From contig NC_015500.1 of NCBI RefSeq assembly GCF_000212415.1, forward strand, positions 186,001 through 250,000: 64,000 bases of DNA. The letters run 5' to 3'. The notes under the pieces were generated by a model that was given only the letters and a program-made list of their open reading frames with translations, searched no databases and was not told the DNA's origin. Below, piece after piece: positions 8,657 to 17,446 of the stretch; position 1 is the first letter of the stretch; each line of letters begins with the position of its first letter. This stretch comes from Treponema brennaborense DSM 12168. GTDB lineage: Bacteria; Spirochaetota; Spirochaetia; Treponematales; Treponemataceae. The position numbers were made by a program, and so were the translations under genes.

Positions 8657-9496
8657 ATGAGCTTATCCCGTCTTTTTCTGCTGTTTCTGGCGTATAGTTT
8701 TATCGGCTGGTGCAGCGAAGTCGTCTTCTGTTCAATAAAGGAACGCCGGTTCGTGAACCGCGGTTTTTTGTTCGGTCCGCTGTGTCCCATTTACGGATTC
8801 GGCGGAATGATGGTCATGTATCTTTTGAAGCCCTGGGCCGATACCTGGATTCCGTTGTTTTTTGCGGCAATGTTCATTACGACGGCGCTCGAATACGTAA
8901 GCAGCTGGGCACTTGAAGTACTGTTTCACACCAAATGGTGGGACTATTCCGACGTCAAAGTCAATCTGAACGGCCGCGTGTGCCTGACCGGCGCGGTAAC
9001 GTTCGGCGTCATGGGAATGCTGGCCGCCCATTTCGTGCATCCGTTTTTGGAAGCGTTCGTTCTTTCGTTTTCCGATTTTACCGTCCGGCTGTGTGCGGGT
9101 GTGCTGTGCACCGTATTCTGCGCCGATTTGTACGTTACCGTAAAGCGTCTGGTCGGTTTCAACGAACATATGGCCAAGCTCAAGGAATTCGCCGAATCGC
9201 TTAAAGAACGGTACGCCGAAGAGTCCTGGTTCAAGGAAAAAGCGTCTTCGCTCAGTGAGATGTTCGACGCCGTCCGCGACCGCGCGAAGTCCGGACAAAC
9301 CAAATTCAGCGAATCGCTTATGCGTAAAATAGAGTCGTTCTCCGCGCGTCAGGAAAAACTGACCGGCTTTATAAACCGCTTCCCGACGATGCGCAGTAAA
9401 AGCTATTCGGATGGAATTGAAAATCTTCGGCAGCGGACGAAAGCGCAGTTCGCGGCAAAAAAAGCTACGCGTAAAACCGGAAAAAATGCCGAGTGA
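8657..9496 (+). CDS. Putative CmpB-type (ABC type IV) membrane protein
   Basis: A 279-residue protein with about five membrane helices in the first 175 residues. Features of the CmpB/DUF1113 family are visible: FIGWCSEVVFCS, RGFLFGPLCPIYGFG, ALEYVSSWALEVLFHTKWWDYS and LNGRVCLTG. The charged C-terminal third is helical and cytoplasmic. The family is named a putative ABC transporter subunit, but its substrate is not known. The start fits a leaderless transcript. It is probably a separate unit from pstA. Confidence 0.75.
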   Translation: MSLSRLFLLFLAYSFIGWCSEVVFCSIKERRFVNRGFLFGPLCPIYGFGGMMVMYLLKPWADTWIPLFFAAMFITTALEYVSSWALEVLFHTKWWDYSDVKVNLNGRVCLTGAVTFGVMGMLAAHFVHPFLEAFVLSFSDFTVRLCAGVLCTVFCADLYVTVKRLVGFNEHMAKLKEFAESLKERYAEESWFKEKASSLSEMFDAVRDRAKSGQTKFSESLMRKIESFSARQEKLTGFINRFPTMRSKSYSDGIENLRQRTKAQFAAKKATRKTGKNAE

Positions 9497-9554
9497 CGAG
9501 TTTTTGACGACTCGGCGGACGTTTTCCGGTGCAAATTATTTTGATTGCCGGCAC

Positions 9555-10427
9555 TCAGCGTTTGAGCGCGGCTCCCAATTTTTTGTCGACTTTTTCACGG
9601 TTCAGCGTGTAGTAAAAATACGAATAGCCGGCTCCGTTCAATGCGGAAAAAGAACGTGCTTCGTACGTTCCCGGATATAATTCGTCCGCGTCCGCGAGCA
9701 GTTCGGCGCTCTCCCGTTTTTCGCCTTCTTCAAACAGAACTTGCGACAACAGCAGCGTCGCGTAGAACTGTTCCGGAACGGTTTTAGCAACGGCGCGTGC
9801 GGTTTCAAGCGCGGTGTGCGCTTTCTTTTTACCGCCGCCGCTGATTGCCGGTGCGTAAAAATACCATTGCGCGATGTTTATCAGCGTGAACACCATGTAC
9901 GGATCCTGTTCCAGCGCGGTATCGTAATATTTTTTAACCGTAAGTCCTTCGGACATCGCCGTCGTAAGAGGCAAAAACTGCATACAGCAGGAAAGAATAT
10001 CGCCGGCCGTATAATACAGCCACGTACTGTGCGGTTCGCCGGAATGCGTTTTGAACCAAGCTTTTACTTTTTCATATTGCGTTTTGATGAGCGGTTCCAA
10101 ATCAGGATGCTTGATATCGCTTTCGTACAGGTAATTGTATTTTTCCCATACCAGAATATTTTCAAGTACCAGTTTTATTTCATCGGAAACGGCCGCGTTC
10201 GCCGTGTTTTCGGCGATGCGCGCGGCGTACGCGTCGATTTTTTCAACTGCTTCCGCGCAGCTTGCGGCGGTTTTCAGGGAAAATCTGAAATCGGTCGTTT
10301 CAGCCAACACTCCGGCTTCTGCTTCGGTAAGCACCGCCGCCGCGTGAATTGCGATCGGCGTCAGTACCAAAATAACGAAAACCGAAAAAAAACGTTTACT
10401 AATTATGTTTTGTCCTTTATACTGCAT
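9555..10427 (-). CDS. Exported helical TPR-like protein of unknown function
   Basis: A 290-residue protein with an N-terminal hydrophobic signal segment (FFSVFVILVLTPIAIHAAA) followed by an all-helical body. Pieces such as KKYYDTALEQDPYMVFTLINI and QVLFEEGEKRESAELLADAD resemble tetratricopeptide repeats. The layout recalls the periplasmic TatT partner of treponemal TRAP transporters, but no TRAP gene is nearby, so I do not assign that function. There is no Shine-Dalgarno. A TATAGT box ends 6 nt before the ATG. Confidence 0.65.
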   Translation of the reverse strand: MQYKGQNIISKRFFSVFVILVLTPIAIHAAAVLTEAEAGVLAETTDFRFSLKTAASCAEAVEKIDAYAARIAENTANAAVSDEIKLVLENILVWEKYNYLYESDIKHPDLEPLIKTQYEKVKAWFKTHSGEPHSTWLYYTAGDILSCCMQFLPLTTAMSEGLTVKKYYDTALEQDPYMVFTLINIAQWYFYAPAISGGGKKKAHTALETARAVAKTVPEQFYATLLLSQVLFEEGEKRESAELLADADELYPGTYEARSFSALNGAGYSYFYYTLNREKVDKKLGAALKR

Positions 10428-10433
10428 GTATCG

Positions 10434-10462
10434 ACTATAATTGAAAATCGAAAACGCTACAA
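10434..10462 (-). promoter_or_regulatory. Predicted promoter of the TPR-like gene, leaderless geometry
   Basis: On the reverse strand TTGTAG (10462-10457), a 17-bp spacer and TATAGT (10439-10434), then 6 nt to the ATG at 10427. Confidence 0.45.
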
Positions 10463-10475
10463 GCAGGGGTTCGGT

Positions 10476-11051
10476 ATGCGCACGACAGTATATTTATGGA
10501 TTCTCGGTATATCGATCACGATCGTTTTTTGTCTGAACGCGTTTCTGATAAATACCGGAATAGGTTTGGGCTTTATCGTATTGTGCGGATTTTTAAATCC
10601 CATTCTGATATTCGGACTTGACGCCGCCGTTGCGGCCGCCATTCACGCGCTGCCTGCGAAATGGTTTGATCCGTATGAAAAACGGTATCAGCCGCTGAAA
10701 ATCGAAAATTCGATCTATCGCAGGATACGGATAAACGCTTGGAAAGATTACGTTCCCGATACCGGAAAATTGACTACGGGGCTTTCAAAGTCCGAGATTA
10801 CCGGTACGGATACCGATTATCTGCATTTGTTTTTGGTGGAAACCTGTTACGCCGAAACCATTCACGTGTGGATGGCGCTCACGGGACTTATCCCCGTTCT
10901 GTTCATAACGCACAGCCTGCTGTGGTCGATGCTGATTCCGCACGCGCTGATAAACTTTTTTCTGAACATTCCGCCTATTTTAATTCAGCGCAACAACCGT
11001 CCCAAACTGATCCGGTTGTATGAGCGCAATTTACGGAACCGCGCCGGATAA
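10476..11051 (+). CDS. CrtO-like acyltransferase family membrane protein
   Basis: A 191-residue protein with two N-terminal membrane helices, a central segment INAWKDYVPDTGK and a LVETCYAETIHVW motif, then two C-terminal helices. This pattern matches the glycosyl-4,4'-diaponeurosporenoate acyltransferase (CrtO) family as I know it. No carotenoid genes are nearby, so the substrate is unknown. AGGGG precedes the ATG at 10476. A longer in-frame reading runs antisense to the neighbouring gene and is not used. Confidence 0.6.
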   Translation: MRTTVYLWILGISITIVFCLNAFLINTGIGLGFIVLCGFLNPILIFGLDAAVAAAIHALPAKWFDPYEKRYQPLKIENSIYRRIRINAWKDYVPDTGKLTTGLSKSEITGTDTDYLHLFLVETCYAETIHVWMALTGLIPVLFITHSLLWSMLIPHALINFFLNIPPILIQRNNRPKLIRLYERNLRNRAG

Positions 11052-11137
11052 CGTTTGGCGCTGAAGGTACTAACCGGCGCCGGATAACGACCCGATTGCG
11101 ATCCGCACTGAAGGTACCGACCCGCGCAGTTCCGAAA

Positions 11138-12172
11138 TTACAGTTTCGCGATATCCGCAATCAGCCGATTGACGGCGTCTTCCGTCGTTGCCCAGCTGGT
11201 ACAGAAGCGAACCGCCGTTCCGCCGTTTTCAAGCGGCTTCCAAATTGAAAACGCATAATCTTTGCCGAGCGCTTCAATCTGCGCGGCCGTCAGAATCGGA
11301 AACTGCTGATTCGTGTACGAATCGTACAGAAACGGAACGCCTTTTTCGGCGAACGCCCGCCTGACGCGCAGTGCCAGTGAAACGGCGCGTTCGGCTATGG
11401 AAAAATACAGCTTTTCGGTGAACAAAACGTCGAACTGGATGCCCAGCAGCCGTCCTTTTGCAAGCATTCCGCCTTTTTGCTTTATCAGATAACGGAAATC
11501 CTTTTTTAACGCGGAATTCGTAATGACGACGGCTTCACCGAAGAGCGCGCCGACTTTGGTTCCGCCTACGTAGAATACGTCGCACAGCCGCGCAAGGTCT
11601 GCAAGCGTTACGTCGTTTACGGGAGAGGCGAGTCCGTACCCGAGCCGCGCGCCGTCGGCGAACAGCAGCAGGTCGTTTTCGCGGCAAACGGCCGAAAGCC
11701 GCTCGAGCGCGGCTTTGCTGTAGAGCGTTCCGTTTTCCGTGGGGAACGAAACGTACACCATCGCGGGCTGAACCGAGTGTTCGCGTGAAGCGTCGTTCCG
11801 GTGTGCTTCGCAGAGCGCGGCGACCTGTTCGGCGGTTATCGTACCGTCGGCGGAGGGAAGCGGCAGTACTTTATATCCGCAGGCTTCTACGGCGCCGGTT
11901 TCGTGCCCGTTGATGTGCCCGCTGACGGCGGAAACGACGCCCTGGTACGGCCTGAGTGCGGCGCTGATAACGGTCAGATTCGTCTGCGTGCCGCCTACCA
12001 AAAAGTGAACGTCGGCGGCGGGTGCAGCGCACGCCGCTTTGATTTTGGAGCGAGCGGCTTCACAATATTCGTCCGTTCCGTAACCGGGCGTCTGTTCCGC
12101 GTTCGTACATGCGAGCGCTTCCAATATCAGCGGATGGGCGCCTTCGGTATAATCGCATTCAAACCGCGTCAT
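11138..12172 (-). CDS. ltaE: Low-specificity L-threonine aldolase (PLP enzyme)
   Basis: A 344-residue fold-type I PLP enzyme. The N-terminal motif FECDYTEGAHPLILEAL, the substrate region YGTDEYCEAA, VSGHINGHETGA and the PLP lysine K206 in YVGGTKVGAL match the threonine aldolase family, which cleaves threonine to glycine and acetaldehyde. It is the last gene of the his operon and overlaps hisB by ATGA, so the two are translationally coupled. Other beta-eliminating lyases of this fold cannot be excluded. Confidence 0.85.
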   Translation of the reverse strand: MTRFECDYTEGAHPLILEALACTNAEQTPGYGTDEYCEAARSKIKAACAAPAADVHFLVGGTQTNLTVISAALRPYQGVVSAVSGHINGHETGAVEACGYKVLPLPSADGTITAEQVAALCEAHRNDASREHSVQPAMVYVSFPTENGTLYSKAALERLSAVCRENDLLLFADGARLGYGLASPVNDVTLADLARLCDVFYVGGTKVGALFGEAVVITNSALKKDFRYLIKQKGGMLAKGRLLGIQFDVLFTEKLYFSIAERAVSLALRVRRAFAEKGVPFLYDSYTNQQFPILTAAQIEALGKDYAFSIWKPLENGGTAVRFCTSWATTEDAVNRLIADIAKL

Positions 12173-12819
12173 ACGATGACTCCTTTCGTCGAGGGGATTG
12201 CTCCCGTGCGGCGGCTGTCTGCGCTAACCGCGTCGCGGACGGCGCGGGCGGCTGCCTTGAAAAGCGCTTCCATTTTGTGATGATCGCTTCTGCCTCTCAA
12301 AACGTCGAGGTGCAGATTGCATTTTGCGCCCGAAACGAAGCCCTGCCAGAAATCTTCAAACGTATCCGTCTGAAAACTTGCAGCCGTGCCGTCCGCGCCG
12401 AGGGAAACGAGCGGTACGCCGGTAAGCGCGGCTTCGCACACCAGATACGGCCGTCCGCCGAAGTCGACGGCGGCGCGCGCGAGCGTTTCGTCCATCGGAT
12501 AGAGGCACGAACCCGTGCGGTATATACCCGCGCAGTCGCCGAGCGCTCGGGCAAACGCCTGACCGAGAACGATGCCGGTATCTTCTATTAGATGGTGCTG
12601 ATCGACGTGCAGATCGCCTGCGATGGAACCTTTCAAATCGAAAAGGCCGTGTTTGCAGAACGAGTTCAGCATATGAGCGAAAAAGCCGATCGGACACGCG
12701 ACGCTGCACGCGCCCGTTCCGTCAAGATTCAGCTCAAGCGATATATCCGTTTCGCCCGTCGTGCGCGTAACGGCAGCGGTTCGCGCCGCCGCGTCTTGCC
12801 GCGAGTATGTACCGTTCAT
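12169..12819 (-). CDS. hisB: Imidazoleglycerol-phosphate dehydratase
   Basis: A 216-residue single-domain HisB that performs the sixth step of histidine synthesis. The metal-binding histidine motifs are visible: FFAHMLNSF, DQHHLIEDTG and GRSDHHKMEALFKAAARA. There is no fused phosphatase domain. I chose the ATG at 12819 because AGGAGG precedes it by 5 nt; a GTG seven codons upstream is less likely. The gene is 24 nt from hisG and overlaps ltaE. Confidence 0.93.
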   Translation of the reverse strand: MNGTYSRQDAAARTAAVTRTTGETDISLELNLDGTGACSVACPIGFFAHMLNSFCKHGLFDLKGSIAGDLHVDQHHLIEDTGIVLGQAFARALGDCAGIYRTGSCLYPMDETLARAAVDFGGRPYLVCEAALTGVPLVSLGADGTAASFQTDTFEDFWQGFVSGAKCNLHLDVLRGRSDHHKMEALFKAAARAVRDAVSADSRRTGAIPSTKGVIV

Positions 12820-12843
12820 GGGAACCTCCTGTAAAAGCACCGG

Positions 12844-13698
12844 TTACGCAAGCACTTTGCGCAGATCGTATTCAAGAATGTCCGTTGCGCCGAGCGTTTT
12901 CAGTTTGGGCAGCAGATTGGGAACTTCGCTTTTTTTAACGGCGATTTTGATCGCGTATCCGTCGTCGCCGTACAGCGGCGAAACGGTGGGACTGCGCATG
13001 GAGGGCAGTCCGGTAACGAGTTCCTGAAACCGTGCGCGCGTAACGTTCATTTCGAGCATGACACGGTCGCGGGCATCGATGACGGCCTCGAAAAGCATTT
13101 TCAGTTCCATTATTTTACGCTTTTTTTCGGGATCGGCGAGCGCGGCTTTCGACGCGAACATGCGGGTGGAACTGGTCATGATGGTATCCACGATGCGCAG
13201 GCCGTTTTCAATCAGCGTTCGGCCGGTCGCCGTATTGTCTATGATCATGTCGGCGTCGTCGGGCGGAAACACTTCGGTCGCGCCGTAAGTGCGCACGACC
13301 AGCGAATCCATTTTGCTGCGGTCAAGCCAGCGGCGCGCGATGTGTTCGTATTCGGTTGCAACGATAACGCGTTTTGCGCGGAGAGCGTTGTCGTCGATTG
13401 CGGCGGGAACGGCGGCGACGATGCGAACCGTGTCGAATCCGAGATCCATGATTTCTTCAACGTCCGCACCGGTTTCTTCGATCCAGTCGCGTCCGGTAAA
13501 GCCGACATCGTGCGCGCCCAATTCGAGGAGTTTGCCGATATTCTGCGGCTTCATGACTTTTGCCTCAAGATCGTCCTGATTGACGGTAGGGCGGTACGCG
13601 CGCTCGGGCAGTTTTACGCTGATGCCCGCTCCGTTGAACAGTTCGACGACGTTGTCGTAAATTCTGCCTTTGGGCAACAAGATTTTCAATTTTTCCAT
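12844..13698 (-). CDS. hisG: ATP phosphoribosyltransferase, long form
   Basis: A 284-residue HisG, the first and feedback-controlled enzyme of histidine synthesis. It begins MEKLKILLPKGRIYDNV and includes GFTGRDWIEETGADVEEI and the PRPP-binding stretch IIDNTATGRTLIENGL. The last 70 residues (LPSMRSPTVSPLYGDDGYA onward) are the ACT-like regulatory domain of the long form, which does not need HisZ. GGAGG precedes the start at 13698; a longer in-frame reading lacks one. It lies downstream of the histidine attenuator. Confidence 0.95.
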   Translation of the reverse strand: MEKLKILLPKGRIYDNVVELFNGAGISVKLPERAYRPTVNQDDLEAKVMKPQNIGKLLELGAHDVGFTGRDWIEETGADVEEIMDLGFDTVRIVAAVPAAIDDNALRAKRVIVATEYEHIARRWLDRSKMDSLVVRTYGATEVFPPDDADMIIDNTATGRTLIENGLRIVDTIMTSSTRMFASKAALADPEKKRKIMELKMLFEAVIDARDRVMLEMNVTRARFQELVTGLPSMRSPTVSPLYGDDGYAIKIAVKKSEVPNLLPKLKTLGATDILEYDLRKVLA

Positions 13699-13796
13699 AG
13701 TATCCTCCGTGTTCGTTACGCTCGGTTCACAGCCGAGGGCGCGGTCCGCGACTGAATCTGCCGAACGGCAGGGTGCGTGATCCGCGGGCACCAAAT

Positions 13797-13826
13797 AAAA
13801 AACCGCTCACCCGAGAGGCAAGCGGT
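13797..13826 (-). terminator. Attenuator terminator of the his operon
   Basis: On the reverse strand ACCGCTTGCC pairs with GGGTGAGCGGT around a short TCTC loop and is followed by six T residues. It lies between the His-rich leader peptide and hisG, the position of a transcription attenuator. Confidence 0.85.
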
Positions 13827-13860
13827 CTTCTGTATGACATTCGACATTCGCACGCGTCTT

Positions 13861-13917
13861 TCAGGCGGAAAAAGAAGAGAATGCGTGGTGATGTGAATGC
13901 AGTTTTATTTCAGTCAT
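13861..13917 (-). CDS. hisL: Histidine operon leader peptide
   Basis: An 18-codon reading frame encodes MTEIKLHSHHHAFSSFSA. Four of its residues are histidine within five codons (HSHHH). It lies just before a terminator hairpin and hisG, the arrangement of histidine attenuation leaders. When charged tRNA-His is scarce the ribosome would stall on these codons and let transcription continue. No Shine-Dalgarno precedes it, and the predicted transcription start is at or within a few nt of the ATG. Confidence 0.85.
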   Translation of the reverse strand: MTEIKLHSHHHAFSSFSA

Positions 13918-13926
13918 TATATTTGT

Positions 13927-13955
13927 ATTAAATGCGATTTTTAGCGTTATGTCAA
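13927..13955 (-). promoter_or_regulatory. his operon promoter
   Basis: On the reverse strand TTGACA (13955-13950), a 17-bp spacer and TTTAAT (13932-13927), then 9 nt to the hisL ATG. Confidence 0.75.
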
Positions 13956-14020
13956 GAGGGCCGCTGATACGCCCGTTGACAATGCAAACCGAGTGCCGGC
14001 AAGAACCCGCGTGCCGCCCG

Positions 14021-14049
14021 TTGACAATGAGTGCCGATGTTTTTATAGT
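14021..14049 (+). promoter_or_regulatory. Promoter of the cation/proton antiporter gene
   Basis: TTGACA (14021-14026), a 17-bp spacer and TATAGT (14044-14049). A 14-bp copy of the segment around the -35 (GCCCGTTGACAATG) also occurs at 13971-13984. Confidence 0.75.
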
Positions 14050-14202
14050 TGAATCGGGAATGAAGTTCTCCCGAGGAAAATCCTGAACCGGGACCGGCCG
14101 CCGCGCTGCAGAACGTAACTGCGCACGCACGGCGCGCGGTCTCTGATGACTTCTGTGATTACGATCGCAGAGTCTCCGTTCGGATTCTGCAAAGGGGAAT
14201 AT

Positions 14203-15390
14203 ATGCTGGTAAGTCTCGCGCTCGTTTTTCTGTTCGGTTCCTTTTTCGGAAGTCTTCTTCAAAAACTGAAATTACCCGGGTTACTCGGCATGCTGATCGC
14301 AGGGATCGTGTTGGGGCCGTCCGTCTTGAACGTATTGGACGAATCCCTGCTGTCTTTGTCGGACAATCTGCGCCGGATAGCGCTGGTCGTCATACTGATG
14401 CGGGCCGGGTTGTCGCTGAACGCAGGTGATCTGAAAAAAGCCGGCCGTCCGGCGCTGCTGCTGTGCTTCGTGCCCGCCGCGTTCGAGATTGCGGGAATGC
14501 TGATCGTTGCGCCCGTTTTACTGTCGGTTTCACTGCTCGACGCGGCGATTTTGGGAACGGTAATCGCGGCGGTGTCGCCCGCGGTAATCGTACCCAAAAT
14601 GATTAAACTTCAGGAAGAAGGCTACGGTTCCGCCAACCGGATCCCGCAGATGCTGCTCGCGGGCGCTTCGGTAGACGATATCTTCGTCATCGTGCTGTTT
14701 ACGATTGCGACGGACATTGCGCTCGGAGGCACGGCGTCCTGGGCGACGCTGCTGAACGTTCCGATATCCGTCGTTTCGGGAATTGCCGCCGGAGGCGCGA
14801 CGGGCGCACTTTTATCCGTCTTTTTTGCAAAAGTACACGTTCGGGATACGGCGAAAGTACTGATACTGCTGAGCGTGTCGTTTCTGCTGCTCGGCGCCGA
14901 GCAGGCGGTGAAAGCGTACGTGCCGTTCTCCGCGCTGCTTGCGGTGATGTCGTGCGGGATGGCGCTGCTGCGTTTCCGTCCGCCGGTTGCCCGGCGACTT
15001 GCGGTTAAGTTCTCCAAATTGTGGGTGGGTGCGGAAGTCGTCCTGTTCGTTCTCGTCGGTGCGGGATTGGACGCGTCGTACGCGCTGCAGGCCGGCGGTG
15101 CCGTCGTCGCGCTGATTGCGGCCGTGCTGGTTTTCCGGATGATCGGCGTCGCCGTCTGCGTGGTCGGTACGCACCTTTCCGTTAGGGAACGTCTTTTCTG
15201 TATGATCGCCTATATCCCGAAAGCGACGGTCCAGGCTGCCATCGGCGCGCTGCCGTTAAGCATGGGACTTGCGTGCGGTAACATCGTGCTGACCGTCGCC
15301 GTCGTTTCCATTCTGATAACGGCGCCGCTCGGCTCGTTTCTGATCGACCGGACGTACAAGCGGCTGCTGCCGCACGACCGCGAAAACTGA
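14203..15390 (+). CDS. Cation/proton antiporter, CPA family
   Basis: A 395-residue inner-membrane protein with about eleven to twelve helices. GLLGMLIAGIVLGP, the LMRAGLSLN segment and the acidic pair in ASVDDIFVIVLF (ion-binding Asp residues) are typical of monovalent cation/proton antiporters. It likely exchanges Na+ or K+ for protons. The ATG at 14203 has AGGGG upstream; the 5' UTR from the predicted promoter is about 150 nt. There is no C-terminal TrkA/RCK domain. Confidence 0.88.
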   Translation: MLVSLALVFLFGSFFGSLLQKLKLPGLLGMLIAGIVLGPSVLNVLDESLLSLSDNLRRIALVVILMRAGLSLNAGDLKKAGRPALLLCFVPAAFEIAGMLIVAPVLLSVSLLDAAILGTVIAAVSPAVIVPKMIKLQEEGYGSANRIPQMLLAGASVDDIFVIVLFTIATDIALGGTASWATLLNVPISVVSGIAAGGATGALLSVFFAKVHVRDTAKVLILLSVSFLLLGAEQAVKAYVPFSALLAVMSCGMALLRFRPPVARRLAVKFSKLWVGAEVVLFVLVGAGLDASYALQAGGAVVALIAAVLVFRMIGVAVCVVGTHLSVRERLFCMIAYIPKATVQAAIGALPLSMGLACGNIVLTVAVVSILITAPLGSFLIDRTYKRLLPHDREN

Positions 15391-15539
15391 CGCCGGAACC
15401 TCCGTTTCGGGCGTACTGTCGTATACGGCAGCGCTCGCCGCCGCCGCGCTGTTCCTGCGAAACCCGCTGCGTAATTCGGATGCCGGCAGTTCAGTCGGCG
15501 GTTCAGCCGGCAGTTCGCCCGTTGGTTCGGACGGCGGAA

Positions 15540-16538
15540 TCAGTTCTTTTTGAGCTCCCAGGTGTTGCCGCTGTTGCGGATAGTGACGAAGCCGCGTTTT
15601 TCCGCGTCGAGGGCGAGCGACTTGAACCGCGTGTAACCGAATTTGCGCCAGTTGAATTTTTTGGATGCTTCGTCGAAGCGGATCCAGCCGCCGGTCGCGT
15701 CTTTGCCGGGAGCGGGTAACCCGCCGAGCAAGGCGGCAAACACTTCGGGAATGCGATCCGCGGCGGCGGCGTCGAGCGCGAGATTCGCTTCGTCTATGCC
15801 CGCGTATCGGACGTTCGTCTGCTTTACGGCGTCGTTGACGAACGATTTCCAGTTGCGGTACCCGATTTTGCGTTCGTCGAAGTCGGCGTTCAGCAGCTTC
15901 ATGCGGATTTTAACGGCACCGATTGCGACCGGTTTTTTCGTTTTCTGTTTTTCTTTGGACATGATGCTGACCGCTTCTTCAAGCAGTTCAAATGCCTGCT
16001 GTTTGGTCATTTTGCGGTCGGGCTTCGATTCCGCGGAACCGGCTTTATCGTCTCCCGCAGCCGAGTCGTCGACGGACGTGTCGTCGTCGGCGATGATTTC
16101 GCGGTAGTCGAGGTATTTGTCGGCCATATTGAGCAGATCTTCCGACGCGTTGTTTTTAACGTCGCAGATGATGAGCGTCTGCTTTCCGTACTTGCGCAGC
16201 GAAAGCAGCAGCGGCCGAAAATCGGCGTCGCCGGTGATCAGTACGTAACTTTCGATATGCGGATATTGAAAGATGAGTTCCACGCCGTGTGCGACCATCG
16301 ACATGTCCGCGCTGTCTTTGCGGGATGCCGGAACGTGTATCAGCTCGAAGCTGTTCGAGGCAAGCTCCGACGCGATGTTTTTGATGTTGTTTTTGTTCCA
16401 GTCGCCGAACGCCATTGCGTACGAGATTTTGCCCGCTTCGGAAATGGTGTCGATGATGGATTGAATATAGCTCGTGCCGGCCGGCGGCGTAACGTTTTCT
16501 ATATCCCAAAGAATTGCGGTGTATACGTGATTTTCCAT
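15540..16538 (-). CDS. NYN-domain nuclease-like protein with OST-HTH regions
   Basis: A 332-residue protein. Residues 5-150 form a NYN (PIN-like) domain with acidic positions in LWDIENV, KDSADMSMVAHGV and LITGDADFRPLL, suggesting metal-dependent RNase activity. The C-terminal half has two OST-HTH/LOTUS-like segments (near FDERKIGYRNWKSFV and FNWRKFGYTRFKSLALDA), which bind RNA in related proteins. The LabA/limkain class has this order. GGAG precedes the ATG. Target RNA is unknown. Confidence 0.85.
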   Translation of the reverse strand: MENHVYTAILWDIENVTPPAGTSYIQSIIDTISEAGKISYAMAFGDWNKNNIKNIASELASNSFELIHVPASRKDSADMSMVAHGVELIFQYPHIESYVLITGDADFRPLLLSLRKYGKQTLIICDVKNNASEDLLNMADKYLDYREIIADDDTSVDDSAAGDDKAGSAESKPDRKMTKQQAFELLEEAVSIMSKEKQKTKKPVAIGAVKIRMKLLNADFDERKIGYRNWKSFVNDAVKQTNVRYAGIDEANLALDAAAADRIPEVFAALLGGLPAPGKDATGGWIRFDEASKKFNWRKFGYTRFKSLALDAEKRGFVTIRNSGNTWELKKN

Positions 16539-16600
16539 TATATCTCCTCTGATATGTATGCGCGCCGCCGTTAGAAAGTTTGAAGCGGCGGCGCGGCGGT

Positions 16601-17260
16601 TTACGGTTTTTCCTGCTTGAGGGCGTCTATGCGCGCGCGGATTTCGGCGGCGTGTTCGTATTCGAGCGATTCGGCTTTTGCCAGCGCCTGTTCCGCTCCG
16701 GCAAAGTCGCCGTTGAGCGCGCGTGCGAGCGCCAGATTTGCCTGCGGAACGTTTTGACTCGGATCGAGCGCGACCGCTTCTTCAAGTGCGCCGAGCGCCG
16801 CCGCTTCGTCGTTTCGCGCGATGTACAGTGCGCCGAGGCTTGCGTATGCCTCGGCCTGAGCGGGATCAAACGCAATCGCGTCGGTGTACGCGTGTTCGGC
16901 TCCCGCATCGTCTCCGGCCGCGCGGTACGTCATGCCGAGATTGATAAAACCGCGGTAGTCTTTTTTGGCGGCGAGTGATTTTTCCTGACATTCAATCGAC
17001 GCAGCGTAATTGCCGGTCATCTTATAACTGTTGCCGAGCAGCATGTACAGGAGCGGCTCCGAATAGTTCGTTTTTTCGGTAAGCGCTTGTTCAAACCGTT
17101 CGGCGGCTTGCGCATAATTTCCGTTTTTATAATAATCCATGCCGGTTCGTACGGTTCGGTCTCCGGGTTTCGAGCCGAATACCGTAACGGCGATTCCCAC
17201 GGCGAGGCAGGCGAGCGCGCCGATAACGAGCATACGGCTGAATTTTTGTCGATTATCCAT
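16601..17260 (-). CDS. Membrane-anchored TPR protein
   Basis: A 219-residue protein with one N-terminal membrane helix (MLVIGALACLAVGIAVTVF) and then four to five tetratricopeptide repeats (for example NGNYAQAAERFEQALTEKTNY and AGDDAGAEHAYTDAIAFDPAQ). Such repeats mediate protein contacts, and the anchor places them on the periplasmic face. No partner is evident. A TATAGT box lies 6 nt before the ATG and no Shine-Dalgarno is present. Confidence 0.85.
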   Translation of the reverse strand: MDNRQKFSRMLVIGALACLAVGIAVTVFGSKPGDRTVRTGMDYYKNGNYAQAAERFEQALTEKTNYSEPLLYMLLGNSYKMTGNYAASIECQEKSLAAKKDYRGFINLGMTYRAAGDDAGAEHAYTDAIAFDPAQAEAYASLGALYIARNDEAAALGALEEAVALDPSQNVPQANLALARALNGDFAGAEQALAKAESLEYEHAAEIRARIDALKQEKP

Positions 17261-17266
17261 GCGGTA

Positions 17267-17272
17267 ACTATA
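17267..17272 (-). promoter_or_regulatory. -10 box of the TPR gene, leaderless geometry
   Basis: TATAGT on the reverse strand ends 6 nt before the ATG at 17260. No convincing -35 is visible. Confidence 0.35.
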
Positions 17273-17446
17273 CTCTATTTCAGTCGGCGCGTATACGGGG
17301 TTCCGCCGCTCTCATACGAATACTGCCTTCGTACGAATACTGCCCGCTGCGCTGAAAGTGTCTGCGTGCCGCCCGCAAGCCGGTTTGCGCTTTCCGCCCG
17401 CCGCACGTGAGAAAATCGAAAAAGAACAAAAAAAGAAAACTTTTTG

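Noticed and set aside
9488-9516. Terminator after the CmpB-like gene
   Set aside because: GCCGAGT/ACTCGGC can pair, but the loop is 15 nt and there is no proper T-run, so it is not listed.
9741-10475. N-terminal extension of the CrtO-like protein
   Set aside because: It runs antisense to the TPR-like gene; the ATG at 10476 has a ribosome site and starts a membrane protein.
13918-13921. TATAAT overlapping the hisL ATG as the his promoter -10
   Set aside because: No -35 lies 17 bp upstream of it, whereas TTTAAT has TTGACA at exactly 17 bp.
13971-13984. Second promoter for the antiporter gene
   Set aside because: It has TTGACA, but no -10-like box lies at 16-18 bp downstream.
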